Positions 32,660 to 43,689 of a DNA stretch of 64,000 bases are shown here, one piece after another (within the stretch, counting starts at the first letter, position 1; each line of letters begins with the position of its first letter). Position numbers and translations under genes: made by a program. Source of the stretch: Eudorina sp. 2006-703-Eu-15 (Eukaryota; Chlorophyta; Chlorophyceae; Chlamydomonadales; Volvocaceae); assembly GCA_003117195.1 (NCBI GenBank), contig BDSI01000069.1, forward strand, positions 310,001 to 374,000. Reading direction: 5' to 3'. The notes under the pieces are model-generated. The model saw only the letters and a list, made by a program, of their open reading frames with translations, had not been told where the DNA came from and made no database searches.

Positions 32660-33558
32660 TCACCACGTGCAATCACCGCAATTTTGGTTGTCGTGCAAGC
32701 GTGTCGTGCAACGGTGATAACGACCTGGTGGATTTTGTCCCTGGCGCTGTGGCGCACTAAGCTTCGGGCGCTGTTTATTGGATACCCTTGATCATGTCTT
32801 TTTCTGAGGTCTGCATGCAGATGCTGCAATGGAGGAGCGATCCTGGGGGAAGGTGTCAAATAGTGCATAACCCCGGCCAGCGCCCGGCCCATATCCAGAG
32901 CATGGCATGTTTCAACAACCCGTGCATGATACCATCCTCAAGCAAGTTACCAAACCGTGGCCAAAGACGGCCTTTGGAGCAAGGAAAGCAAAGCGGATTT
33001 GTTTCGCATACCCAAACACTGCCTTGACGGTTTCGAAATATATTACAAGACAGCTTTGTATACTAACATGCAATACATTTAAGTGCCCTGTTTAATGCAT
33101 TATGCATCGACCCTGGCAACTGACTAGCCGCGAGACTAACCGGAACTACCTTTCAGGATAGGCACTCTAGCTGTATATATTTCAGCAGAATATTTTATTG
33201 TCAACGAATTATTGTCATATGCTTAAATTAGGTCGTCTTGCAGCGTACTTGACGTGTCGGAAATGTACTGCGGTGATGGCTGTGGGATTTACGATTCAAC
33301 TAAAACAACAAACATTCACAATCCTTGAACATACAATTTGATTTTGTTGCACTGAAACGCTTCGAACATAACACTGCGGCTCCATGACGCTGGCATAATT
33401 GGTTCACCCAATTATGCTGGGTAATAGATTATATAATTACGTGACTCAAGTGGCATTTTCCGCCATTGCAGCAGTTTAATTGTGCAATTATTGTTCGAGC
33501 TGAATACATCCACGTAATTTAAGTGAAGGATTTTAGGCACGCGACTGGAGTTCACGTC
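32660..33558. promoter_or_regulatory. AT-rich divergent intergenic region
   Basis: About 0.9 kb between the TMEM53-like gene and the transporter, transcribed away from each other. 33030-33540 is one of the most AT-rich stretches in the window, with many ATTAT/TAATT runs. It should carry both promoters. No gene is visible in it. Confidence 0.5.
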
Positions 33559-35615
33559 ATGTGAGTTTAATCGTCGCCTGCCGCCCAGCCCAAAAGCCTT
33601 GTTTCTTTGGCACCCTCGGTGTCTGGAACTGCTACCTGACCGTTTCCGTCGTGTTTGTTACTGGTCATTTGCAGGACCCATAAGCCATGGCATCTGTTTT
33701 CGCAAGACTTCTCCTACATCGCCGAGGCGGAATATCCGGGGTCAGGGACCGAAAAAGACCCATACGTCGTTGACTGGTTGCCTGGGGACGCCGATGATCC
33801 GCAATCGTGGCCTGCGCTCTACAAATGGAGTCTGACCATTCTCGTCTCCATCGCCACCCTGGCCGTCGGTTTCTGCTCGTCAGCCTACGCTGGTGCAGCA
33901 CGTGAGAGCCGCACATTTATTACCATGTAGCTTTATCTTGCAACGTGTTGTTGTATGTGCACCGCCTGTGCCCGATACGTTCTTGGCGGCTTAAGATAGG
34001 CAACCGACACCATCTCCGAATTGCCGACGGCAACTATCCGCATGTTCACCCTGAATCCACCACACCACGCCGCGCCCCCCAAAATCCATTTCCACTGCAC
34101 CTGCCCTGACCCAGTCGAAACAAGCGTCTCCATCCGCGCAGCCGTGTTGAGCCCACATCCCGTTTTCACAAACGCAAACGTGCCCCCGCAGTTGAGATCA
34201 TCATCAAGTTCGGTGCGTCGGTCGAGGTCGTCACCCTGGGCATCTCCCTGTTCGTCCTCGGATTCGCCCTGGGTCCCCTCATATGGGCGCCCCTGTCTGA
34301 GGTGTACGGCCGCCGACCGCTGCTCATCTACACCTACTTTGCCCTCACCGCCTTTGCCGCCGGTTCAGCGCTCGCACCCTCCATGACCGCCCTCATCATC
34401 CTGCGCTTCTTCGCCGGCGCCTTTGGCTCCGCGCCTCTAACCAACGCCGGCGGCATCATCGCCGACATGTTCAGCGCGGACCAGCGCGGCCTGGCGCTGT
34501 CCCTCTTCGCCGCGGCGCCCTTCATGGGTCCAGTCATCGGGCCCGTGGTGGGCGGCTTCACAGGCCAGTCCGTCGGTTGGCGCTGGGTCATGTGGACCAT
34601 GGCTTTCTTCTCCGGCGCAATGCTGCTGGCCCTGGCTGTGTTCCTGCCGGAAAGCTACTCGCCGGTGATGCTGCGTCAGCGCGCTGCCGCGCTGGCCAAA
34701 GCCTCCGGCGGAGCCAACGTGTACCGCAGCAAGTACGACGTTGGCAAGCCAAGTATGCGGCTGAGTCAGCTGCTGGTGACTAGCCTGACGCGACCCTGGG
34801 CGCTGCTCTTCCGGGAGCCAATCGTGACCTTGCTTTCGGTCTACATGGCCATCATCTACGGAGTACTCTACATGCTGTTCGCCGCCTTCCCCATCGTCTT
34901 CCAGCACGGTCGCGGCTGGAGCCCCGGTGTGGGCGGCCTGGCCTTCGTGGGCGTGGCCGTCGGAATGGTCTTCGCGGTCATCTACACCATCTTCGACAAC
35001 AGGCGCTACGTGCGCGTCGCGGCCGAGCACGGCGGGTTTGCACCGCCGGAGGCGCGCCTGCCACCCGCAATTGTCGGCGCCGTGGCCATCCCCGTTGGGC
35101 TGTTCTGGTTTGCCTTCACCAACAGCCCGTCGGTCCCCTGGATTGTGTGCGAGGCCGCCACAGTGCCGTTCGGCTTCGGCATGGTGCTCATGTTCCTGGC
35201 CTGCATGAACTACCTTGTGGACTCCTACCTCATATACGCGGCCAGCGTCCTGGCCGCGAACTCAGTGCTGCGCTCCATCTTCGGGGCGGTGTTCCCGCTC
35301 TTCACCACGCACATGTACGCAACACTGGGCATCCACTGGGCGTCCGCCATCCCTGCCTTCCTGGCGTTGGCGTGTATGCCGTTCCCGGTCGTGTTCTGGA
35401 AGTACGGCGCCGCCGTACGCAGCAAGTGCAAGTACACTGCGGAGGCGACAGCGTTCCTGCAGCGTGCAGCCTCGGCGGCGGCGGCCGCGCGGCCAAAGGC
35501 TGCGTTGGCGTTGGCGGTGACGCCAGCAGGGGCGAAGGGAGGCAAGCCGGAAGAGAAGGGTGTGGAGACACGGGTGGCGTCTGCGTCTACAAGCGACGCG
35601 TCCGATGCGGTATAG
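33559..35615 (+). CDS. MFS drug:H+ antiporter (DHA1-type), strongly fungal in character
   Basis: Major facilitator transporter, 550 aa from 33559-33560 (AT), 33675-33901 and 34192-35615; all junctions are in phase. The N-terminal cytosolic tail has DPYVVDWLPGDADDPQSW, the fungal DHA1 pre-TM1 signature. Seen next: TM1 (LTILVSIATLAVGFCSSAYAG), SLFVLGFALGPLIWAPLSEVYGRRPLLI (TM2 and motif A GRRPL), RFFAGAFGSAPLTNAGGIIADMF, GPVIGPVVGGF (motif C type), then EPIVTLL, NRRYVRVAAEHGGF, PPEARLPPA, MNYLVDSYLIYAASVLAANSVLRS and a final GIHWASAIPAFLALACMPFPVVFWKYG. Twelve helices are plausible. It probably exports small toxic compounds or polyamines at the plasma membrane. An Ala/Lys-rich C-tail looks algal. 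Introns and codon use are algal, so it is not contamination by simple inspection. Confidence 0.92.
33561..33674 (+). other. Intron splitting the transporter start codon (AT | G)
   Basis: Donor AT|GTGAGT at 33561, acceptor TTTGCAG|GACC ending at 33674. The frame upstream of 33675 runs into TGA without any ATG, and no later Met precedes TM1, so an upstream spliced start is needed. Joining AT to G yields ATG ACC CAT AAG. Confidence 0.7.
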
Positions 35616-37785
35616 CGCCCCACGGCCATGTACGGGGTTGGTTGGGCACGGGATGAGTGGGAGGCCCGTCCTGGCGGCACCGTGATGGCGCAGCTGGACG
35701 ATTTCAATGCGGCCCAACTGACAACGATGAGAGACGAGGGAATGAAAGAAAGAGAGGAATGCTCATGGCAATATCGAGAACGAATACAAGGGTTGGGCGA
35801 TATGGCATTTGGAGCGTGGCCAGCGGCGCTGGCAGCCGGTTTCGACCCCGAGGATGCGGGAGACGTGCGTTGGTTCGCGGGCCGCAGGGTAGGGCCGCGG
35901 ATGAGGCATTCCGGTGGAGCCACTGATTCGGTCTGTAGTCGCCGTCCATCCGCCAGCGCGTGGTAGCCAGGGGACACGCATTGGTTGGGAGCGCACTGAG
36001 ATGCGCGCTGGTGAGCGGAAGAATAGCGGAAGGATGGTTAGGGTAAGGATAACGGAAGGAAGGATAGGCTGAGCGCAGCGCCGGACCTTGGATGTGACTG
36101 CGGTCCGTTCAGGCTGACGCGCGCGCGGCGCTCTGATGGGGCCAGTGATTGCGATGCGGTTGCGGTGCGGGCCATGACCGGTACTATGACGTATGGTGGG
36201 GCGCCAAATGGGGCAATCAATAAGAACCAGCACCTGTTGGGGACAGAACTCAATACGGCACGTTATCAACTCATTTATGCACAAGTGGTCGAACGTACCT
36301 CGTGTCATTCGGGCGACTTCGTGTGGCACGGCGGGGCCAGTCATATTTTTTATGCGCTTATCGTGAGGGATTCACCATTTATGTGGAAACGAATCCCTGC
36401 CTGCGCTTTTGTTGTGGCGTGCTCGGGAAATGATCAACGACGTCAAAAGTGCGCACGTCTTTGCTTCCCCCGCAGAGGTGTCATGATGTGTAGCGGTCAG
36501 GTCAGGGCCGGGTAAGGTCAGGGCCAGTGGTCCCCCGGGCCATCCTTGTGGCCGGGCGGGTGAGTTTGGCGTGCGGCATCTGGCCACTGCGAGACGTGCA
36601 GATTGCCGCATGTGAACAAGAGGTGATTCACGGACTGCCCCGCATGCCGGCTGTCATCTCTTGCAGTAGTGGATGTGCCGTACCGACATGTGTTGCGGCA
36701 TAAAAGCGTGCCACAGGGGGATGCATGCATGCATGCAGCTGTGCACGTGACCAATATTCATGATTCGTCAGCATTCGGCGTTTGATTGGTGTTCTTTCTT
36801 TTGGTAAGGCTTTGGCGCCTGGAATTCAGTCATGTCGCACACGTGTGTGCGGGAGTGTATCCAGGAGCCGCGAGAATTTCCTTCGCATAGCTAGCGCCGT
36901 GCCGTGACCTGCGGGAGTGTATCCAGGAGCCGCGAGAATTTCCTTCGCATAGCTAGCGCCGTGCCGTGACCTTGTTCCAGACGGGCAACTTACTGCCGCG
37001 CTTGCAGACTTGCTGCTTGGCGGGGCCGGGGCGCAGGGCAACGGGACCTGGCCGCCACGGTTGCTGTCGTGCATTCTTGTTTTCTCCTTCACTTAACATC
37101 AGCGTCGCGTAATTGTTTGGGAGAGGTAGAGAGCGCTGCGGTCTTGAAAAACTCTTTCTGCGGGTCTTCCTGGAGTTGTGTCGGCGGGTCCAGCAGCACG
37201 ATGTTTGACGGGTACACCCGATGTGCGGCGGGTAGCGTGTACAACCGACGTCCAGACATGTAAGGAAATACGGTTCTAGCTCCTCTGGTTACATTCGTTC
37301 GAAAACAACACGCCCTGCAACGACAACCACTCTGCTACGACCTGCAAGGGACACCCGTTAGCATTTCGTTCGACGCTGGACCAGTGGCCGGTTGTCGCTG
37401 CAATGTCCAAACCGGCAGCTGCGACGGCTCTGTCGCGCCGTACCGAGGCGTACACATGTACTACCGAAATCATTTCACCAATCGTCGCTAGAACCTGACT
37501 TCCCTGCTATTCATACTTCATTGCTAGAGAAGTCAACGTGCAGTGAACCCAGCCCTGCCCAGCGGCCACAGCACAGACTGTACAAGCGTATCCGCGCAAC
37601 CATGAAGCACAGGACAGGCTCCGCAAGGGCACCGAAGCAAGCACCGCATCTACTCTTACGAGGAATACGGGAGACCAGGCATAGCGAAAGCTATGCCGAC
37701 TCAATCAGCGCGACATGCATGCCCGCAGATGTGTCTTAACTAGCATCCATGCAAGACTGCGCAGATGTACGTGTCCGATTGAGGT
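35616..37785. other. Intergenic, transporter 3' side to H2B copy 1
   Basis: 2.2 kb of moderate-GC sequence without a supported gene. It contains the tandem 62-bp duplication at 36848-36971. Small frames here lack family features. Confidence 0.45.
36848..36971 (+). repeat. Perfect 62-bp tandem duplication
   Basis: 36848-36909 is repeated base for base at 36910-36971 (starting TGCGGGAGTGTATCCAGG and ending GTGCCGTGACC). No third copy. Confidence 0.95.
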
Positions 37786-37801
37786 GGTGTTGAGAAACAC
37801 C
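37786..37801 (-). terminator. Histone 3' palindrome of H2B copy 1
   Basis: GGTGTTGAGAAACACC on the plus strand, 35 bp beyond the H2B stop codon. Confidence 0.95.
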
Positions 37802-37835
37802 GGGTTTGGTAAGATGACTGCCAGGCAGGCCGACC

Positions 37836-38318
37836 TCACTGCGAGGTGAACTTGGTGACTGCCTTGGTGCCCTCGGACACAGCGTGCTTGGCCAGCTCGC
37901 CCGGCAGAACCAGGCGCACAGCAGTCTGGATTTCGCGCGACGTGACGGTGGGCTTCTTGTTGTAGCGGCTGAGCTTGGAGGCCTCGGTGGCGATCTTCTC
38001 GAACAGGTCGTTGATGAAGCTGTTCATAATGCTCATCGCCTTGGAGCTGATGCCGGTGTCGGGGTGCACCTGCTTCAGCACCTTGTAGATGTACAGCTTG
38101 TAGGTCTCGCTCTTGGAGACCTTGGCCTTCTTCTTGGCCTTCTTCTCGCCCTCATCGCCACCGGCAGCTGGCTCCTTCGCGGCCTTCTTCGCCGGCGCCT
38201 TCTTCTCTTTCTTCGGCTTCTTCTCCTTGTCGGCCTTAGCCGGCTTAGCCTCCGCCTTGGGCTCTGCGGCCTCGGCCTTCTCGGCGGGCTTCTCCTCCTT
38301 GGGGTTCTTAGGGGCCAT
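37836..38318 (-). CDS. H2B: Histone H2B, copy 1
   Basis: Core histone of 160 aa, intronless, longer than animal H2B because of a Lys/Ala/Pro/Glu-rich tail of about 65 residues ([15 protein letters not shown], then [21 protein letters not shown]). The histone fold follows, [20 protein letters not shown] to [20 protein letters not shown], and ends TSQ. The ubiquitination-site region AVTKFTSQ is conserved. The protein is identical to copy 2; I noticed one silent difference (Ile codon near 38026). Divergent from H2A copy 1. Confidence 0.99.
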   Translation of the reverse strand: MAPKNPKEEKPAEKAEAAEPKAEAKPAKADKEKKPKKEKKAPAKKAAKEPAAGGDEGEKKAKKKAKVSKSETYKLYIYKVLKQVHPDTGISSKAMSIMNSFINDLFEKIATEASKLSRYNKKPTVTSREIQTAVRLVLPGELAKHAVSEGTKAVTKFTSQ

Positions 38319-38616
38319 GGTAGAGATGGAAAGTAAACTGAGGTTAAATGTAGAAAGTCTAAACTTTATAAAAGTATAAATTATTCCGTCACACTGCCAG
38401 CTTTATTACAGGATTGTTTGTATGCGGGTCGTTGGTGGTTGCGTCCCGGTGATCCGAACCACGCTCGGCCAACCGCCTAGATGTTGAGAAGGTTCGTAAC
38501 TCCACGGCGCTCCGTGCGAATACAAATGAATACAAATAGCGCAACTTACGGAGTGGATCACAAAGCTTCCATTATCCAAACATTCGTTCTCTCTAGAAAT
38601 CTAAGACATCTCCACA
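38319..38616. promoter_or_regulatory. Divergent H2B-H2A promoter, pair 1
   Basis: 298 bp between start codons. A TATAAAG box on the minus strand (38364-38370) lies 46-52 bp before the H2B ATG. A conserved block 38428-38480 contains GGTGGTTGCGTCCCGG, CTCGGCCA and CAACCG; the last two are the reverse of the TGGCC..-CGAG-like and CGGTTG histone elements reported for Chlamydomonas. Confidence 0.8.
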
Positions 38617-39015
38617 ATGGCTGGCCGTGGCAAGGGCAAGACTGCTGGAAAGAAGGCTGTTAGCCGCAGCTCTAAGGCCGGCCTGCAGTTCCCGGTTGGC
38701 CGCATTGCTCGGTATCTGAAGAAGGGCAAGTACGCTGAGCGCATCGGTGCCGGTGCACCCGTGTACCTCGCGGCCGTTCTGGAGTACCTGACTGCTGAGG
38801 TGTTGGAGCTGGCGGGCAACGCCGCCCGCGACAACAAGAAGAACCGCATTATCCCGCGCCACATCCAGCTGGCCATCCGCAACGACGAGGAGCTGGGCAA
38901 GCTGCTGGGCGAGGTGACCATCGCGTCCGGCGGTGTGCTGCCCAACATCCACGCGGTGCTGCTGCCCAAGAAGTCCAAGGCCGGCAAGGGCGAGGACGGC
39001 TCCGCCGCCGTCTAA
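38617..39015 (+). CDS. H2A: Histone H2A, copy 1
   Basis: Core histone, 132 aa, intronless. N-terminus [21 protein letters not shown], fold [21 protein letters not shown] with the acidic patch [22 protein letters not shown], tail [15 protein letters not shown]. There is no C-terminal SQ-E/D motif, so it is canonical H2A, not H2A.X. Protein identical to copy 2. Forms the plus half of the pair with H2B copy 1. Confidence 0.99.
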   Translation: MAGRGKGKTAGKKAVSRSSKAGLQFPVGRIARYLKKGKYAERIGAGAPVYLAAVLEYLTAEVLELAGNAARDNKKNRIIPRHIQLAIRNDEELGKLLGEVTIASGGVLPNIHAVLLPKKSKAGKGEDGSAAV

Positions 39016-39059
39016 GCGGCCTGGGCATCTGCTACGTGTGTGCTTGCTTCGAAAACCCC

Positions 39060-39075
39060 GGTGTTTCTCAACACC
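39060..39075 (+). terminator. Histone 3' palindrome of H2A copy 1
   Basis: GGTGTTTCTCAACACC, 45 bp after the H2A stop codon. Confidence 0.95.
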
Positions 39076-39529
39076 ACCATGACAATGACCAAAAGGAGAC
39101 CTTTTACTCTACGCCCTGCATTTTAAATCGGGGCCACCGGGGATTTAGTACGCACTAGGAGTATGTTCCTCACAGACAGGGTCGTCATGCTGCGCCTACT
39201 CGGACGGACCTGAAGTTTTCCAGTGCGCATACCGGATAACCACCCCCCTAAGACGTATTACTCTTCAACTCGACCCCTTGTATACATGATTTTAGGATGT
39301 AACTCAGCCGGGAATCCACCTGTCGAATTACGAAACATTGGATTGTTCCTTAATGGTCTTTCGATTCCAAGCGGGGGCTGTCGTGATGCGGCCACCGCAT
39401 GGTACGGTATTCATTCTCTACAGCGCGTACCGCAAATTAATGGTGGATGCAAACATAGCACGTTGGGGCAGACACCTTGTCCCTAGAGAACTGCAGGTCT
39501 ATCATTGCTGTGGTGTCGAGTCGGGTCAG
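39076..39529. other. Intergenic, after H2A copy 1
   Basis: 454 bp in which I see no gene and no clear repeat. Confidence 0.4.
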
Positions 39530-39800
39530 GTTGAGATTGATTTGCCAGACTGTCTTGTACGACATTGTTCGCGCGGAGGCCACTACCATGCTGGAAGCTA
39601 TGGCCTGGGACCCAACTCGGTTAACAAGGTTCTTGGAACGCATGTGGGTCCATCGCACCTCAATCGTCCCCTTTGGCCGGTTATAGTCTCTGGTTCCCTG
39701 CTTGTGCAGCGTCATGAACGTGCTTTCGGGCGTTCTTTGCGTGCTTTGGGCGTACGGCGCGTATGGGTACTGTACCTGCCAGGGATTATCGCGCAAAAAT
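39530..39800 (+). repeat. Diverged repeat shared with 51000-51205 (inverse)
   Basis: ATGCTGGAAGCTATGGCCTG and CTCAATCGTCCCCTTTGG recur on the opposite strand at 51118-51205. The best frame reads MLEAMAWDPTRLTRFLERM at about 39588, preceded by LICQTVLYDIVRAEATT. Spacing between shared blocks is kept, so it is a dispersed element fragment of unknown type. Confidence 0.6.
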
Positions 39801-39825
39801 AATCAATTATCTGAAGAATGTGCAA

Positions 39826-40083
39826 TAGGGATGAATGAATGAACGCTACAGCGGACCCCAAAGGGACCGACGGTGTATACCAGGGCAAGCCCCAGCAGGC
39901 CCCACCGCCAAAGGCGGCAAGACACCTCCACACCTCAACGCCGCAATAAAAACACATCGGGCCATGACCCCACCCAGACAGACCCTGAAGCAAGCAGAGG
40001 CGCACAGTGGGGCAACACGACCAAAGGGATAGGCACAGCAGCGGGCGGGATCCCCAGAAGTGGATAAAGCCAAGCACAGGGAA
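39826..40083 (-). mobile_element. 3' end of a non-LTR retrotransposon (ATTC tail), copy A
   Basis: On the minus strand it matches 45160-45408: CCTTCCCTGTGCTTGG, then CTTCTGGGGAT..CCGCCC, TGGTATACACC and TCCCTTTGGGG, ending in an (ATTC)n tail. A microsatellite tail and 5' truncation are typical of LINE insertions. Confidence 0.75.
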
Positions 40084-41406
40084 GGATGTTGCAGTGGACC
40101 CCGCGTGTCATCGGTGACAGCCGAAGCTTCCTCACCATGCACTGCATGAACCAACTTGCGCCACCATGGTGCACCGGACAGGCTCCACAAGTGCACCGAA
40201 ACACTCCCCGTGACCACACTACCAGGGAACCACCCCGTTCCTGAGAACCAACCCCGGCTACCGCTCAGGGGGAGTTAGCCACCAGGGCGCCCCTAGTAGC
40301 GAACCACCACCCCAACCAAGGCGGGGTCACTTCTCCAGCGGTGGCCCGTAGTCTTGGAGAGCCACGGGGGCTCGCGAGTCACCATCAGGGGCCTGCCCGT
40401 ACGGTCCCACCGGGCCGAAAAAACCGCCCGCACCTAGCGATATCTCCACTGGGCGTCAACGCCCCGTCCACGCGCGGCCCACTACTACTGAACGCCCACA
40501 GGGCTTCGGTTAAGAACCCTGGCCTGACGGAACCGGGCCACGGCACACAAGACGACCATCCTGCACCTTCAAGATGGGATGTGTGGCCCCCACAGCTGAC
40601 CACCCCCGCATTGGGACTCCCAGCTCTGCGAAGTTGTACAGCCGGCTCCAAAAGTCCGCCACTGCCCGCTACGTCTCTCGCTGCAGTCCATATGCTGCCG
40701 CTGATGATGCCCTTCCGCTGCCGCTGACGATGCCCACTGTGCGTGAAGTGCGCGTATTGATTGCCAGGACGCCCGCAAAATAATTCCTGACAGGCCTGCG
40801 CGTTCAATTGAAATTATTCCAAAAGTTCCAGCAGCGCGATGATCAGCCACAAGTACGGTACTGACGGCAGGCCCACCGGAGAGACCCACCATACACGGCG
40901 GACACGCAGTCTGGACTGGCATCGCTGCCGCAGGACACGGTTCCATCAGGCCAGGATTCTTAAGCCCTGTAGGTATTCTGTCGTAATAGACCGCGGGTGG
41001 ACGGGGCACTGACGCCCAGTGGAGATATCGCTAGGTGTGGTCGGTTTCTTCGGCCCGGTGGGACAGTACGGGCAGGCCCCTGATGGTGACTCGCGAGCCC
41101 CCGTGGCTCTCCAAGACTACGGGCCACCGCTGGAGAAGTGACCCCGCCTTGGTGGGGGTGGTGGTTCGCTAATAGGGGCGCCCTGGTGGCTAACTCCCCC
41201 TGAGCGGGCTTTATCCCTTGCCATGGTTGGTTCTCAGGAACGGGGTGGTTCTCTGGTAGTGTGGACCGGGGGGTGTTTCGGTGCACTTGGGGAGCCTGTC
41301 CGGAGCGCCATGGTGGCGTTAGTTCATTTAGGCAGTGTATGGTGAGGAAGCCTCGGCTGTCGCCGGGGCTGTCACCGATGACCCGCGGGGTCCGCTGTAA
41401 CATCCT
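40084..41406. mobile_element. Foldback of two facing LINE 3'-region copies (AATAAT-tail family)
   Basis: The left arm (about 40084-40530, minus orientation) and right arm (about 40945-41406, plus) are inverted copies sharing AGTCTTGGAGAGCCACGG, CTCGCGAGTCACCATCAGGG, TCGGTGACAGCCGA-type and GCGCCATGGTG-type blocks. The spacer is about 415 bp. The right arm ends GCTGTAACATCC followed by AATAATAATA, a LINE-like tail. Confidence 0.75.
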
Positions 41407-41559
41407 AATAATAATACAAACACGCCTGGGCGGCAGCGCTCCACAGAAGAGGACGTTCCAGGCGGGTGCGGGAGGGACATGGGATGGGAGATGGTACGAC
41501 CGGTACGGCACGTACGACACGTGGGATTGGGTGGGAATGGCGTGGGGCTGCAACAGCTG

Positions 41560-42419
41560 TGTTGGACCAGCCTGAGAGGGCTGTGGAGTTGGAGTCCGGG
41601 GGGACGGCAGCTAGATGACTCGGTGACTATCAAGCATCGTGGCCTGACGGTCCGACTGGCGGCCACCCGGACACGACTACGCGCTGTGTACGAACAGGGG
41701 GCCCGGGAACAGCTTGAGACAGTCCGAGTAGCTGGCCCTGCAGCAAAACCCACGGCATCCAGCATGCCTGCCGTTCTACAGCGCTTTGCGCCATCAAGTG
41801 GGAACGGGAACTCGAAGAAACTCTTTGGTGTCTGGCAGTGGACGGGGTCCCGCGGCCTGGCAACAGCCACCTCAACAGCGCGCGTGCGGCGAGTACGGCG
41901 GTGCAGGACCCTACCCGTGTTCACCGCGGGTACACCACTTCTTGGCATGCCCGGTCGCCAAGGCAGTGATACAGCACATCGGGGCACACGCTCCGGGACC
42001 CAACACCCCAGCCAACATGTTGTTGGCCGAGCCGCCATAGGCGGTACAGCTACGTGTTTGGGACGTCGTTACCCTTGCGGCACTGACGGCCATGGAGCGG
42101 GCGAGCGTTGGGCTACGCGCAGCGAGCCGCCACGGAGGCGCACAACCCGCGGCTGAGGAACTGGCTGCCCCGTCGCCGGAGGATGGCGCAGGTAGTCATG
42201 GAGTGGGTTCTCGACGGATGCTATGGCAGTGGCGTCACACGCCGTCGCAAAGGGCTGAGAGGACTGGACTTACTGGACTTGTGGCCAATAACCCAACCGA
42301 AAGGAGACATTTGGAACTTCGCAGCAGTGGAAAGTAAAGCACGCTGTAATGAGAGCATCGCTGGGCATACGCGGCCCACAACGGGAATGGTCCTGATAGA
42401 ACTCCCGTTCGACCCATGA
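41560..42419 (+). pseudogene. Non-LTR retrotransposon ORF2 C-terminal fragment 1
   Basis: A broken reading frame with the ORF2 C-terminal signature VHHFLACPVAKAV around 41925-41965, preceded by paired Cys (RACGEYGG..YPCS), then LLAEPP and, after a frame break, VWDVVTLAALTAMERA at about 42055-42100. This matches the layout of fragment 2 (HHFWSCRVALAV, WLAEPPPPVEQCVWDVVVL, VAAMETGRR). Reverse transcriptase itself is absent, so the piece is 5'-truncated. It lies directly against the 3' side of H3 copy 2, on the opposite strand to that gene. Confidence 0.65.
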
Positions 42420-42425
42420 GTCGGT

Positions 42426-42441
42426 GGTGTTGAGAAACACC
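42426..42441 (-). terminator. Histone 3' palindrome of H3 copy 2
   Basis: GGTGTTGAGAAACACC, 37 bp beyond the H3 stop codon. Confidence 0.95.
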
Positions 42442-42478
42442 GTGTTTTGGTATAGGCAAGCCCCGCGCCCGTGTTGAA

Positions 42479-43582
<1,104 letters not shown>

Positions 43583-43634
43583 GAGCTTGTGCTGCACAAG
43601 CTTCGGAGACAGCGGCTCCCTTCCTTCTCAACTC

Positions 43635-43650
43635 GGTGTTTCTCAACACC
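43635..43650 (+). terminator. Histone 3' palindrome of H4 copy 2
   Basis: GGTGTTTCTCAACACC, 53 bp after the stop codon. Confidence 0.95.
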
Positions 43651-43689
43651 ACCACAGTGGACATTTAAGGAGGGTGGATGCAATAACTT

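Noticed and set aside
33599..33835. Alternative frame through the transporter's first exons
   Set aside because: No domain; overlaps the frame that carries the clear DHA1 N-terminal signature and TM1.
37884..38336. 150-aa open frame antisense to H2B copy 1 (repeated at 49502-49954)
   Set aside because: Exact shadow of the H2B coding strand, Leu/Gly-rich because of codon bias; duplicated only because H2B is.
38593..38987. Antisense frames over H2A (also 50205-50599)
   Set aside because: Complement of conserved H2A codons with no independent features.
38617..39015. H2A.X variant
   Set aside because: C-terminus ends GEDGSAAV without an SQ-E/D motif in either copy.
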